Source: Eutreptiella sp. 'Long Island Sound 2002' (Eukaryota > Euglenozoa > Euglenophyceae > Eutreptiales > Eutreptiaceae). From it: 64,000 nt of DNA. This document shows, piece after piece, positions 10,034 to 19,800 of the stretch. Each line of letters opens with the position of its first letter. Position 1 is the first letter of the stretch. The notes below the pieces were generated by a model that worked only from the letters and a program-made list of their open reading frames with translations, searched no databases and was not told where the DNA came from. The position numbers and the translations under genes were made by a program. The stretch is from the NCBI GenBank assembly GCA_964036045.1, contig OZ038380.1, forward strand, positions 65,394,591-65,458,590, in the 5' to 3' direction.

Positions 10034-10708
10034 GCACAGCACAGCACAGCACCATTCAGCACCGCACGGCACAGCACAGCACAACTCAGCACAGCACAAT
10101 GCAGCACCGCACGGCACAGCACAGCACAACTCAGCACCGCACGGCACAGCACAGCACAATTTAGCACCGCACGGCACGACACAGCACCAATCAGCACCGC
10201 ATGGCACAGCAGCACAATTTAGCACCGCACGGCACAGCACAGCACCATTTAGCACAGTACAGCACCATTCAGCACCGCACGGCACGGCTCAGCACCATTC
10301 AGCACCGCACGGCACAGCACAGCACCAATCAGCACCGCACGGCACAGCGCAGCACAACTCAGCACCGCACGGCACAGCACAGCACAATTTAGCACCGCAC
10401 GGCACAGCACAGCACAACTCAGCACTGCACGGCACAGCACAGCACAATTGAGCACCGCACGGCACAGCACAGCACCAATCAGCACCGCACGGCACAGCAG
10501 CACAATTTAGCACCGCACGGCACAGCACAGCACCACTTAGCACAGTACAGCACCATTCAGCACCGCACGGCACAGCTCAGCACCATTCAGCACCGCACGG
10601 CACAGCACAGCACCAATCAGCACCGCACAGCACAGCGCAGCACAACTCAGCACCGCATGGCACAGCACAGCACAATTTAGCACCGCACGGCACAGCACAG
10701 CACAACTG
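10034..10708 (+). repeat. CAGCAC minisatellite with 30-bp units and a 288-bp higher-order repeat
   Basis: Units of about 30 bp built as AGCACCGCACGGCACAGCAC plus AGCAC and a five-base variable end (AACTC, CATTC, CAATC or AATTT). A block at about 10208-10400 recurs at about 10497-10690 with the same order of unit variants, giving a second-level period near 288 bp. The Cys/Ala/Val and His/Ser/Thr reading frames across it are artefacts of the repeat. Confidence 0.9.
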
Positions 10709-10944
10709 TGCACACCAGCGAGGGCACACGCGGCAAGGAGCAGACCGCTCGCCTGTTGGACAGTAACCGACCCTGCTACACGCAACCTGTTACTTTGCAG
10801 GCGCTACGGATGTGTAGATCGTTTTTTGCAAATCACAAGCACTAATTTGGGCAAGTCACGTGACGGGCTTCTCGGGCAGGCGTTTCCACTTCCACACGAG
10901 TACGCGGTGATTTTCTTTGTTTCGCGCCGTGGATCTGTGTCCAC

Positions 10945-11274
10945 GTGCATCGGTTTCAGGGTGAGTCAAGCCAATCCCCGAAAGTCCATGCTCCGCACGC
11001 GACGATCCAAGCGTTGGAAGAGCTATTATGTCGGGCTCTCCAACGGCTACACGAGGCGGGGTACATACACGCTCTAATACCTGAACAAGACGCCCGTGTC
11101 GTCGTCCAACGACGGAAGGCGCTGCAACTACAAGGAATTGCTTACTACACCCCAGTGAGCTTCATATTGAACCAGCAGCGGGCGTCGCGAAACAGGGAGT
11201 GCCCAAAGCAAGATCGGACTACGGATTATGCCGATGCGGTCGTGCGAGTGCTAAAGGAGATGGAAGTATGCTAA
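10945..11274 (+). CDS. Unrecognised 109-codon frame in element B
   Basis: The middle of the frame has a non-repetitive, protein-like composition (ALEELLCRALQRLHEAGYIH, then IPEQDARVVVQRRKALQLQG), unlike the surrounding minisatellites. An overlapping frame from 10826 ends near a CAGGGTGAGT sequence that could be a splice donor. The next frame at 11383 is in the same phase, but several stops lie between them, so a spliced gene is possible but unproven. It may be a captured host fragment or the remnant of an element protein. Confidence 0.25.
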   Translation: MHRFQGESSQSPKVHAPHATIQALEELLCRALQRLHEAGYIHALIPEQDARVVVQRRKALQLQGIAYYTPVSFILNQQRASRNRECPKQDRTTDYADAVVRVLKEMEVC

Positions 11275-11382
11275 GGGCCACGATGATTGAGAGTTGACAA
11301 TCACCATTGGGTGTCGACAACAATTATCAACTAAGCGCACGAGGATGGCAATAACCTGACCACCAATGCCTACCGCAACAAA

Positions 11383-11946
11383 GTGTGCAACAATCCTTGG
11401 AGGGTGTGCAACTCGCGAGTGCCGGTTGACTGCTCCAAGAATTTGTGTGCCACTTGTTGCCGTGGGCTTGGGGTGGCCCTGTTGGTAGTCTCCAACGCGC
11501 TGGGTGTTGGTCATGCAATCCCAGAGTGCTTGAGCAATCCAATGGTATGCCATTCCGTTGGCAGTGCACGGCGACCTGGGCACATCCCTACTCCTTCCCA
11601 TTCTTGGACGAGTACGTGTTGGCGTCGATGGCAGACTTTTCTGCTTGATGACGAGGAGCATTTACGCAAGTGGCGGGGACATTATTTGGGTACGGAGGAC
11701 CGTAACATCGTGGAGCAGTTGGGTTTGACCGAGGATACGGAGAATGCTACCGATGCCCTTCGTCCACGTGATCACATCGCAGCTACCGCTTCACAACGGC
11801 CACCAATGCTGCTCGTCCAGGCCCGGCCGAGAATGGTGCGGATCGTAATGTTCGGCAACGCATTGACATCGCACCTACGGCTGCAGTTGGAGCCACCAAC
11901 GCCCCTCTCCCACTGGTTCGTCAACATGAACAAAGAACATTTTTAG
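11383..11946 (+). CDS. Unrecognised 187-codon frame with a cysteine cluster
   Basis: The N-terminus carries six cysteines at residues 2, 9, 17, 22, 25 and 26 (CNNPWRVC, then DCSKNLCATCC), which suggests a small zinc-binding fold. The middle (LLDDEEHLRKWRGHYLGTED) is charged and helix-like. I recognise no family. It lies between the CAGCAC and second GCGACAGG arrays of element B, and no start or splice site is certain. It could be a captured host gene fragment or a Gag-type protein. Confidence 0.3.
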   Translation: MCNNPWRVCNSRVPVDCSKNLCATCCRGLGVALLVVSNALGVGHAIPECLSNPMVCHSVGSARRPGHIPTPSHSWTSTCWRRWQTFLLDDEEHLRKWRGHYLGTEDRNIVEQLGLTEDTENATDALRPRDHIAATASQRPPMLLVQARPRMVRIVMFGNALTSHLRLQLEPPTPLSHWFVNMNKEHF

Positions 11947-12004
11947 TACTATCGAACTGCCTGTTTGAGGTATCTATGGCTTTCCATCGATAGGGTAACA
12001 CATT

Positions 12005-12621
12005 GGGCGACAGGGAGGGGACAGGGAGGCAACAGGGAGGCGACAGGAAGTCGACAGCAAGCGACAGGCAAGCGACAGGCAAGCGACAGGAGAGCGACAG
12101 GTTACCACGTTGGGCGACAGGGAGGCGACAGGGAGACGACAGGGAGGGGACAGGGAGGCGGCAGGAAGACGACAGGCAAGCGACAGGCAAGCAACAGGCA
12201 AGCGACAGGAGAGCGACAGGTTACCACGTTGGGCGACAGGGAGGCGACAGGGAGGCGACAGGGAGGCGACAGGGAGGCGGCAGGAAGACGACAGGCGAGC
12301 GACAGGAGGGCGACAGGGAGGCAACAGGAAATAGCGACAGGAGAGCGACAGGAGGGAACGACAGGAGAGCGACAGGAGAGCGACAGGAAGGCGCCAGGCA
12401 AAAAGTAGCATGGCGACAGGAAACGACAGGAAGCGACAGGAAGCGACAGGATAGCGACAGGAGGGCGGCAGGAAAGCGACAGGGAAGCGACAGGAGAGCG
12501 ACAGGGGAGCGACAGGACAGGGACAGGGAAGCGACAGGCAAGCGACAGGGGAGCGACAGGGGGCTGAAAGTGCCAAAACAGCGACAGGGAGGCGACAGGG
12601 AGGCGACAGGATGGCGACAGG
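12005..12621 (+). repeat. GCGACAGG minisatellite, array 2, with a 119-bp higher-order repeat
   Basis: Same core as array 1. A marker GGTTACCACGTTGGGCGACA recurs at 12100 and 12219, and a diverged form lies near 11994, giving a higher-order period of about 119 bp in the first half. The 200-326 codon frames across it are repeat artefacts. Confidence 0.9.
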
Positions 12622-13361
12622 AGGGCGAGGTGGCCCGAATCTACTGTGTGGCTTTTGTTTGCTACATTTTGCATGCTTGTTGTTTTGAATCTCAAGGCTT
12701 TACTTCTCCTTGCTTACGGTCCCTCTGGTTGACCCTATGTCAAGGGAAGGGGCAAAAGCGACGGTCCGTAACTATAAACCCCCACCCCAGTCACTGTGCA
12801 CCCTCCTTGGAGCCCAACAGCCTTGATTTCCTCATGAATTTCTCCCTCTCTTTGATCTATCAAAAGGCCTACACCATTTCACGCGTACCTTGGTGCCAGT
12901 GCATCATCGTACGCTTCTATACGATACTTTTCCTCCTTCATTTCAATTTTTTTATCAAAATTGTTTTATCCCCGACATGGTGACCACTGAACCACACCTC
13001 AAATACCCCTCAACAGTGCCTTTGTGCTTTCTTCATATCTCCCAGAGAAAAAAGGTTTGAGGTTCAACATTACTTTTCTAAACAACACTGAAGTACGTGC
13101 TTTCTCACCTTGAGTCGTTTTTCTTTCAGAAAATAAGAATGGCTATGGTAAAATGGCAGCAAGTTACCACGCAAAGGACTTGGTGAAAAATCAAGCAAAA
13201 TGGATTTGGAGGTTTAATCATTTCTCTGAGACCCTGGTGAGTTCAAACCAGATCCAAGGTGTTTTGCGAACACTGGAGGATGCAGTTTACGATAAATGTT
13301 TACTTTGAATTTCTGTGGTCAAGAATGCACTTTTCCCCTGGTGGTCAACTTAGTGCATGAA
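12622..13361. other. Non-coding part of element B before nested element C
   Basis: Mixed-composition sequence with no recognised gene, RNA or repeat. It is contiguous with 24192 onward once element C and one AGCAT copy are removed. Confidence 0.5.
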
Positions 13362-13366
13362 AGCAT
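13362..13366. repeat. Target-site duplication of element C (left; partner at 24187-24191)
   Basis: AGCAT immediately before the 5' LTR and immediately after the 3' LTR. Confidence 0.9.
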
Positions 13367-13898
13367 TGTAAGTGCGCCTAACCCCCATCTGCTCAGATTT
13401 TCGCAGATCTTCCCCAGATTGGCTACATTTTGGTCATTTTCTCTGCTTCGGCGGAATCGCCGCCCCGCAGCTCAGTCTCAGGATCAGACCTATATATTTC
13501 TGATGTGCCGCATCTGATTCCGCGGTCCACTCATCGTAAATCTGCCGCGTTCCGATCATTTACCTGGAATCGCCAATTGCCGCTGACGCGCCCGGCGAGC
13601 CAAATGGGCCAAATATTTTTCACAATCGGATTTTTATAAATCTTTTCAGATAGATATGGACACTCAGATGTACTTAGGAATATCCGCATCAATTTTCTTC
13701 ATAGACTGGGATTTTTTGCCGGATAACAATCAGCATGGATCTTGCCTCCGTTGTCGCCGCTCTTGCCTCCGTTGGTGTCCGTGTATCCGGTTCTGCCCCC
13801 AACAGCAGCGTTCAGGTCGACTCCTCGCGTGCCTGCCCCCCTGGTCTTGCCAGCCCTGAGCCCTCCGGCACCATCCACGACCTAGGGCAGCACTTTCA
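13367..13898 (+). repeat. 5' LTR of element C
   Basis: 532 bp, TGTAAGTGCG to CACTTTCA, equal in length to 23655-24186. It holds a TATATAT box at 13491 and the ATG of gag at 13735, so the coding frame begins inside the repeat. Confidence 0.92.
13491..13497 (+). promoter_or_regulatory. TATA-like box in the LTR of element C
   Basis: TATATAT, also present at 23779 in the 3' LTR. It is about 240 bp upstream of the gag ATG at 13735, a plausible position for the element promoter. Confidence 0.4.
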
Positions 13899-16593
13899 TG
13901 GTAGCAGAGGCTACCTGAATGCTGTTGCAGTAGCATCCCATCCACAGCCCGCTCCCCAGTACGGCCCCGTAGACCCCGCCGCTTCTGGAGAAGTAACGAT
14001 TACGCTGCCATGGTGCTGTGCGAACGAGGCCTTGAGAGGAAGGCCTTGCGCAAGTCCAAGCTGCCCAAGAAGGGCGCACATCAGCAGCTGTGGGGACCCA
14101 GATTACCATCATCCCAGTCGAAACTGGCCATGGAGCAGCTGGAATCCGCCGGCCTACGACGATGGCAATGCTCCGGTGGAGCTTACGGAGCTGACAGGTA
14201 CCAACATTCCTTACGCATGTCCAACATTTGAGACCATTGACGCCGATCTGAACGACATTGAGATGGGCGGTCCAGGTGAGGTACCTAGCTATAATCGACC
14301 AGCCTCTTGGGCACACTGGGACGATCATTTGTCCCCAGAAGTCACCCGTAACCTTGAGGCCCTTGAGGCCCTTTGTTACTTAGCCTCGTCTAAGCTGATC
14401 GAACAAGAAAGAATCGCCTCTGATTTTTTAACGGAATATTGTTTCCTCCTTCAGAACGAAATTAATACCAGGATGTGGTGGCGTTCTCAAGAAGATGACT
14501 CTTTTGCCATTTTTTTGCAGATCTGGGAGGCAAGCCCCTTCCCGAAGGAGAAGGTCCGGGCACCTGTTCCCGGGCCCTCCGCCCCTCATCCCCCTGTTTC
14601 CATCCGCGACGATCTAGCCGCCGCGGTTGAGGAGGGAATTTTAGAGGCGGCCAGGCAGGCAAGCCTGGAAATCAGGGCTGAAGGAGCTCCCCAAGTGGAC
14701 TCCTGGCTGCGGACCACCGAGATAAGCGGTCCGACAGCCTGCTCAGGCCCTTCAGGACACGGCATGTACTGTCCTGCCGACTGCTCCTGCAGATTCCAGC
14801 GAGATGCTGAGATCCAAGCGCTCAAAGATCAAATGAGCCTCATCATTCAAACGCTGGGAATAAAAAATCTTTTCAAGACGCACATGCGGTCTGAGGGCGC
14901 CTCATCGGTGGGACAAGCAACAGAGCCATCGGAGGAGGCGACAGAAATTTTTTCAATTGCTCCTTCGGTGGACTCCAGGACCACCGATGCAAGGATCAGC
15001 AGGACCAAGCTAAAGGAAAGGGTTAAAATCTCTTGTTCTGAGAGTAGGACGGCGAAGGCTAGGACTGAGGCTCAGAATGCCAAGCGAACTGCCTCCCGTA
15101 CTGCCCTTCCTGCTGCTGATTCCAATACCTTAGCCCAGCTGTTGCTCGCCCAGACCCTCGCCGGAGCTGGTGTGGCGAATGATGCCGCCAAGGTGTCTGC
15201 CATTACGGCCGGTGTTGGGCTGGATTCGCTTCTTAACCCTACTTCCTTGCGACTTCGTCAGGTTGCCAAGCAACCGAAGTATAATGAGAACCCCCGACGT
15301 TGGCCTCAGTTCCAACGGGAATTTAAACTGTGGGTTAAGACTCAAAAACTCCAAGATGATCAGTTCCTGATGGCCCTCTTGGATTGCCTTGAGGGACCGC
15401 CGGCCAACACTTGGCTCAGGACTTGGAGTGATCGCGAGGATACAAGTTCCCCCCTTACCTTTGATGAGGTGTGGGAACAGTTGGAGGTACGGGGATCCCG
15501 GCTGCCAGAGGACCACTACCACCAAATGTTGAAGAATTTTCCTTCATTCTCGCGATTAATTTTGCACGAAGTGCAAGACAAAAAACAGCGCTTCTGGAAT
15601 TTAGTGGAAGAAGCTGAACATTCAGGCGAAAATTTTTCTAGTGCCGAGCTGAAAAGTCTGATTTTTGACAAGATCCCCTCAGAAACTGCCGCCACCCTTC
15701 GGAACAAACAGTCCGAAGAAAAGGTCAAGACCTGGTGGGCGGAGGTGGAAGGCTTCGATGTCTCTGCCAACAAGTTTTCTGTCAGAAAGGCACTTCAAAA
15801 GTGCTCCCCCACGTCCTTTTCTAAGGTGAAATTCACCCAAGAGACGCGGAAAATAAAGTTTCATGAGCACGAGGATCGGGACTTGTTTGTCCAAGTCCTC
15901 AACAGGGGAGTCAGCTTCCATGGCCATCGCCTGAGGGCCAAAAACTGGGTGTTTTTGTACACCCCGAAGGAACTCTGGGAGGAGGTTGAGCGGCTCGCCG
16001 ACGCCGCCAACCAGAATTTCCATGAGGGTCTTGGGGGAAACAAGAATACCCAGCAAAACACCCAAAATGGGGCCCAAAAGGGCAACAAAAAGGTGAATGA
16101 CACCCGGAATGTTCAGCAGCACTGTAGCATCTGCCTTCTTTTAGGTTCTACGAACCGAGCTAAGTCGCATTCTACTGATAATCACCGATGGTCTCCTTAC
16201 GATCACAAGGTGATTGGTGAAAATATCAGTAATTCGCAGAATTCAGACAGGAATGACAGACAGGTGCACAGTGGGAAGGCTGGAAAAGGGAATCCGACCC
16301 CCTCCGGTGGAAACAAAAATCCTGGAGGCCCTGGCGGGTCCCAAGGCACAGGAAATCGGACTCCATCCGGCTCCGGTGGGCAGCCGAACGGCCAGAAAAA
16401 TCCCAATAGCAACGCCGCAGGCGGAACCCGAAATCCAGGCCAAACCCCTCAATCCGGTGCAAACAAGGGAAATGCTCTAGGATTCCAGGGTAAAGGTAAG
16501 GGAAATCCTTCCGGAACCCCTTCCTCTGGTAAGGGCAGAGGGCGTGGCGAGGGTGGAGGTCCGTCATCCGGCGGCCGTGGCCGTGGACGTTGA
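13735..16593 (+). CDS. gag: Gag polyprotein of element C
   Basis: 952 codons, starting at ATG 13735 inside the 5' LTR; the frame passes through the primer site without a stop. Residues about 510-680 form a retrotransposon Gag capsid-like region (NPRRWPQFQREFKLWV, then LLDCLEGPPANTWL). Near residue 797 there is a Cys/His cluster, C-x2-C-x11-H-x4-H (HCSICLLLGSTNRAKSH), in place of the usual CCHC knuckle. The last 120 residues are Gly/Asn/Pro/Lys-rich and end in RGRGEGG and GRGRGR, an RNA-binding type of tail. It would package element RNA. The frame ends at TGA 16591-16593; pol follows in the same frame after another stop. A shorter product from an internal ATG is possible. Confidence 0.8.
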   Translation: MDLASVVAALASVGVRVSGSAPNSSVQVDSSRACPPGLASPEPSGTIHDLGQHFHGSRGYLNAVAVASHPQPAPQYGPVDPAASGEVTITLPWCCANEALRGRPCASPSCPRRAHISSCGDPDYHHPSRNWPWSSWNPPAYDDGNAPVELTELTGTNIPYACPTFETIDADLNDIEMGGPGEVPSYNRPASWAHWDDHLSPEVTRNLEALEALCYLASSKLIEQERIASDFLTEYCFLLQNEINTRMWWRSQEDDSFAIFLQIWEASPFPKEKVRAPVPGPSAPHPPVSIRDDLAAAVEEGILEAARQASLEIRAEGAPQVDSWLRTTEISGPTACSGPSGHGMYCPADCSCRFQRDAEIQALKDQMSLIIQTLGIKNLFKTHMRSEGASSVGQATEPSEEATEIFSIAPSVDSRTTDARISRTKLKERVKISCSESRTAKARTEAQNAKRTASRTALPAADSNTLAQLLLAQTLAGAGVANDAAKVSAITAGVGLDSLLNPTSLRLRQVAKQPKYNENPRRWPQFQREFKLWVKTQKLQDDQFLMALLDCLEGPPANTWLRTWSDREDTSSPLTFDEVWEQLEVRGSRLPEDHYHQMLKNFPSFSRLILHEVQDKKQRFWNLVEEAEHSGENFSSAELKSLIFDKIPSETAATLRNKQSEEKVKTWWAEVEGFDVSANKFSVRKALQKCSPTSFSKVKFTQETRKIKFHEHEDRDLFVQVLNRGVSFHGHRLRAKNWVFLYTPKELWEEVERLADAANQNFHEGLGGNKNTQQNTQNGAQKGNKKVNDTRNVQQHCSICLLLGSTNRAKSHSTDNHRWSPYDHKVIGENISNSQNSDRNDRQVHSGKAGKGNPTPSGGNKNPGGPGGSQGTGNRTPSGSGGQPNGQKNPNSNAAGGTRNPGQTPQSGANKGNALGFQGKGKGNPSGTPSSGKGRGRGEGGGPSSGGRGRGR
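13899..13910 (+). promoter_or_regulatory. Primer-binding site of element C
   Basis: TGGTAGCAGAGG directly abuts the 5' LTR. It complements the 3' end CCTCTGCTACCA of initiator methionine tRNA as found in many eukaryotes. Confidence 0.8.
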
Positions 16594-16896
16594 AAGGGCA
16601 ACCATCGTGTGGATCAGGTCTCAGGTGCAGATCAGGTGTCCGATGCGGACAAAGATTATGAATTAAATGCCTTGAATCCAGCAGATGATCCGCTCCAAGA
16701 TGAGTGGGTCGACGAATCAGGGTGTGTCCATAATGTTAACGCAGCCACTGGAGATCAGAACGCCTAGGGGAGCCACGAAAATCGCCCCTCCCCAGGCGAT
16801 TTCAGGCATGATCCCCAGATTCCTTCTCAACCACTACTTGATGTAGGGTCGCTTGTCTCCTCTCCCCTGGATCCGGCAGCGGATCCTTCTGTTGTA
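16594..16896 (+). other. Gag-pol junction of element C with in-frame TAG
   Basis: The same frame as gag and pol continues here. It is acidic (ADQVSDADKDYELNALNPAD) and meets TAG at 16765-16767. After that the frame is open into the protease. Expression of pol would need readthrough of TGA 16591 and TAG 16765, internal initiation or splicing; alternatively one stop is a recent mutation. Confidence 0.6.
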
Positions 16897-19800
16897 GTGG
16901 ACGAGGTTGGTGTACAGTCCAAGCACAGGGCCCGTCAGTTTGTCACAAAGCTGTGGGTCTCTGATTGCAAGGGCAATTTCCACCTCGCCACTTGTTTGTG
17001 TGACAATGGATCGGAGGTAAATCTCCAATCCAATTCTTTTTTGCCTGACGACTGCGTGTTTGATTCGCCTCATCCTGTTACCCTCGAGGGAGTTTTTGGA
17101 CATTCTCTCGCAGGTGGGCAACGCGGTTGTTATATATCAACTCATTTGGTCGCTCAAGACCTTTGGGAAGATGGCAATGTGGAGGAAGTTATCCTTAAGG
17201 ATGACTACTTCTATCGTGCCGACATAAAGTATGACCTTTACTTGGGCCATCCTTGGCTTCGCAAGAACAGGGTGGCGCCCGTAGGTCATCGGCGTTGTTT
17301 TTTACTGGAGTCAGGTCCCTTGGAGCGTCCTGAATTTCGTCTTTTGCACGCAGGGTTTAAAAGTGCAGAAGAATTTTTGAAGCAAAAGGTTACACCAAAG
17401 TTTGGCGAAGATGTCACCATTGCAGAGGTGAATGGGAGTGCCGATTACTCCCGAGAGTTAGAATGTCTTCGTAGGGACTCCCAGCCACGACGCCCTTCGC
17501 GCTGGCACTCTTCATCCTACAGAGTTGTCGACAAATGGGGCGATACAATTTGTGAATATTTTTATGAACACCATTCCTTTTGGCCACAGTGTGATGCCTT
17601 TGCTAACCGCGAGAACAAGCGCTTTGACAAGCACTTTCGCGACGCTTGGACCCATAAATTGGACAAGAAGTTTTGGATTAATCCTCCGTTTCACTTAATC
17701 CAGCAGGTCATTCACAAAATTGAGCAAGAGAAGACCCAGGGGATTTTAGTTGTGCCCTTGTGGGACGACAAGCCTTGGTTTCAGGAATTGCAAGACATTT
17801 GTGTAGATTACATCGAACTTCCCAGGAAGATTAAGCTGTATGCCAGGGACGACACAGGTCCCCTGCCACAGCGGCCCTGGAGTTCGCTTGCACTCCTGGT
17901 GGATGGAAAGCTTTCTGACTCTGATTCTGTTGATTCTAGTACTGATTCCTGTGTTGGGTCTGAATCTGAGGTTGAGCGTGGTACTGATGATGAATCTATT
18001 TTTTCTGATTTTTGTCCGTCAGATGCCGAAGGTGATCCAACGTCAAATGGATCCGCCTCGTCTCCCTCTTCCCCAATACGATCTACATCCAAAAGAATCT
18101 ACGGCGCACGGACGACAAAAAAATTTTCTTCGCGCTGCAAATTCAGAGTTTTTTATGAAAAACCCCGTGTGGAAGCTTTCATAGATCCTTTCGAGGAGCT
18201 GGATCACGAAGAGAATCTCTGGAATGTCGACACTCGACCCACCTATCTTCAAGAGGCAGTTGATACGGACCTTTTTAGGGACATCCGTAAGAAGATTCTT
18301 CCTGCCAAGGCCGAAGAAATCGCCAAAGTTTTTTCGACAGTAATTCCTGGCGATCAGGTGGACACTGAGTTGTGTTCCAAGAAAAGAGACAAGATTTTTG
18401 AGGAACGGAAGGACACAACCCTTTCGGGGAAGTTGATCAAAGACCCCCCTGTCCGTGGGCAGTTCGGTGAAGCCTTCATCGAGCTTCGTGAAGGGTACAA
18501 GGCGAAGAAACAGCGTCCTTATGAGAACCATGGACATAATCATGAGATACTCAGAAAAATAATCGAGAGAAATCTCAGGGAATGTGGTTGGCTTGAGGGT
18601 TGTATGACCAGCGAGTGGTGCTGTGCACCCTTCACAGTCCCGAAGCCGCCGCCTGCAGACCAGAACACTATTGATGGTTGGCGAATGGTTGTTGATTTCT
18701 GCAACCTCAACGCCGAAACCAAGGCGGATTCACACCCCCTGCCCCTCATTGAGGAGGAAATCGCCAAGAGGGCAAGAGGTTGTTTGTTTTCTGTGCTAGA
18801 TCTCCGTCACGGCTTTCACCAAATGCCGTTGAGGAAGGACAGCCGACCTCTCACCTGTATGTGCACGCCATGTGGCCCAGTCCAGTGGACGGTCATGCCC
18901 ATGGGCCTGAAGAACGCCCCTTCGTTTTTTCAAAGAATGATGGAGGATGTGCTTTTTACAGCTCATCCTGAGCTTCGTGCCTTCGTGAGTGTGTACATAG
19001 ATGACATCATCATCGCGACAGAGAGGGAGGGACTGACCGAAGCCGAGCTGGTGGCCCTACATGAAAAGCAGCTGAACCAGGTTTTGGACATTCTTGATGC
19101 CAATCAGCTGATTTGTGGGCCAAAGAAGGGAAAACTATTTTTAAAATCAGTCGAATTTTGTGGTTCTCTCCTTGAGAATGGCACCCGACGACCCAGTCCA
19201 GGGAAGCTCGTCGCTATTCAGAAGTGGAAGCGCCCTGAGACGATCACGGAATTGAGAGGATTCCTGGGTTGTTGCAATTTTTACCACACTTTTGTGCCGA
19301 ATTATGCCAAATTTGCTGCCCCCCTCACTGAACTATTGAAGGTAGGGAGAGATGCGGGCAAGGCAGGTTCAAAGGTTCGTGTCAAGTGGACTGACGAGTG
19401 CGAGGAGGCCTTCCATCACTTGAAGGCGGCCCTCTGCGAAGTCGCCACGTTGCATGTGCCGAAATTCGACCGACCCTTCTACATAAGAACCGACGCTTCT
19501 AGGTACGCGATCGGAGCTGTCCTTGAACAGGTTGATGAAGCCACAGGTGATCATTACCCTCTTGCATTTTGGTCTCGGAAGCTAGCTCCACGCCAGATGC
19601 AATGGTCACCGCGTGAGCAAGAGACTTATGCCATAATCTGCGCTCTGAAGAAGTACCAATCGTGGGTTGGCACCAATCGAGTCGAGATCCTGACGGATCG
19701 TCGATCTCTGGAGTATTGGGCCACCGAACACATTGATACTATCGCGAGCCCAGCTGGTCGACGGGCCAGATGGCATGAATTTCTCAGTCTGTTTGACCTC

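Noticed and set aside
9971-10785. Cys/Ala/Val-rich minus-strand frames
   Set aside because: Translation artefact of the CAGCAC minisatellite.
12003-12983. A 326-codon plus-strand frame
   Set aside because: Two thirds is the GCGACAGG array and the remainder has no protein-like features.
13882-14328. Minus-strand frames opposite gag of element C, and similar shadows opposite pol of C and D
   Set aside because: They are shadows of strongly coding plus-strand frames and have no recognisable domains.
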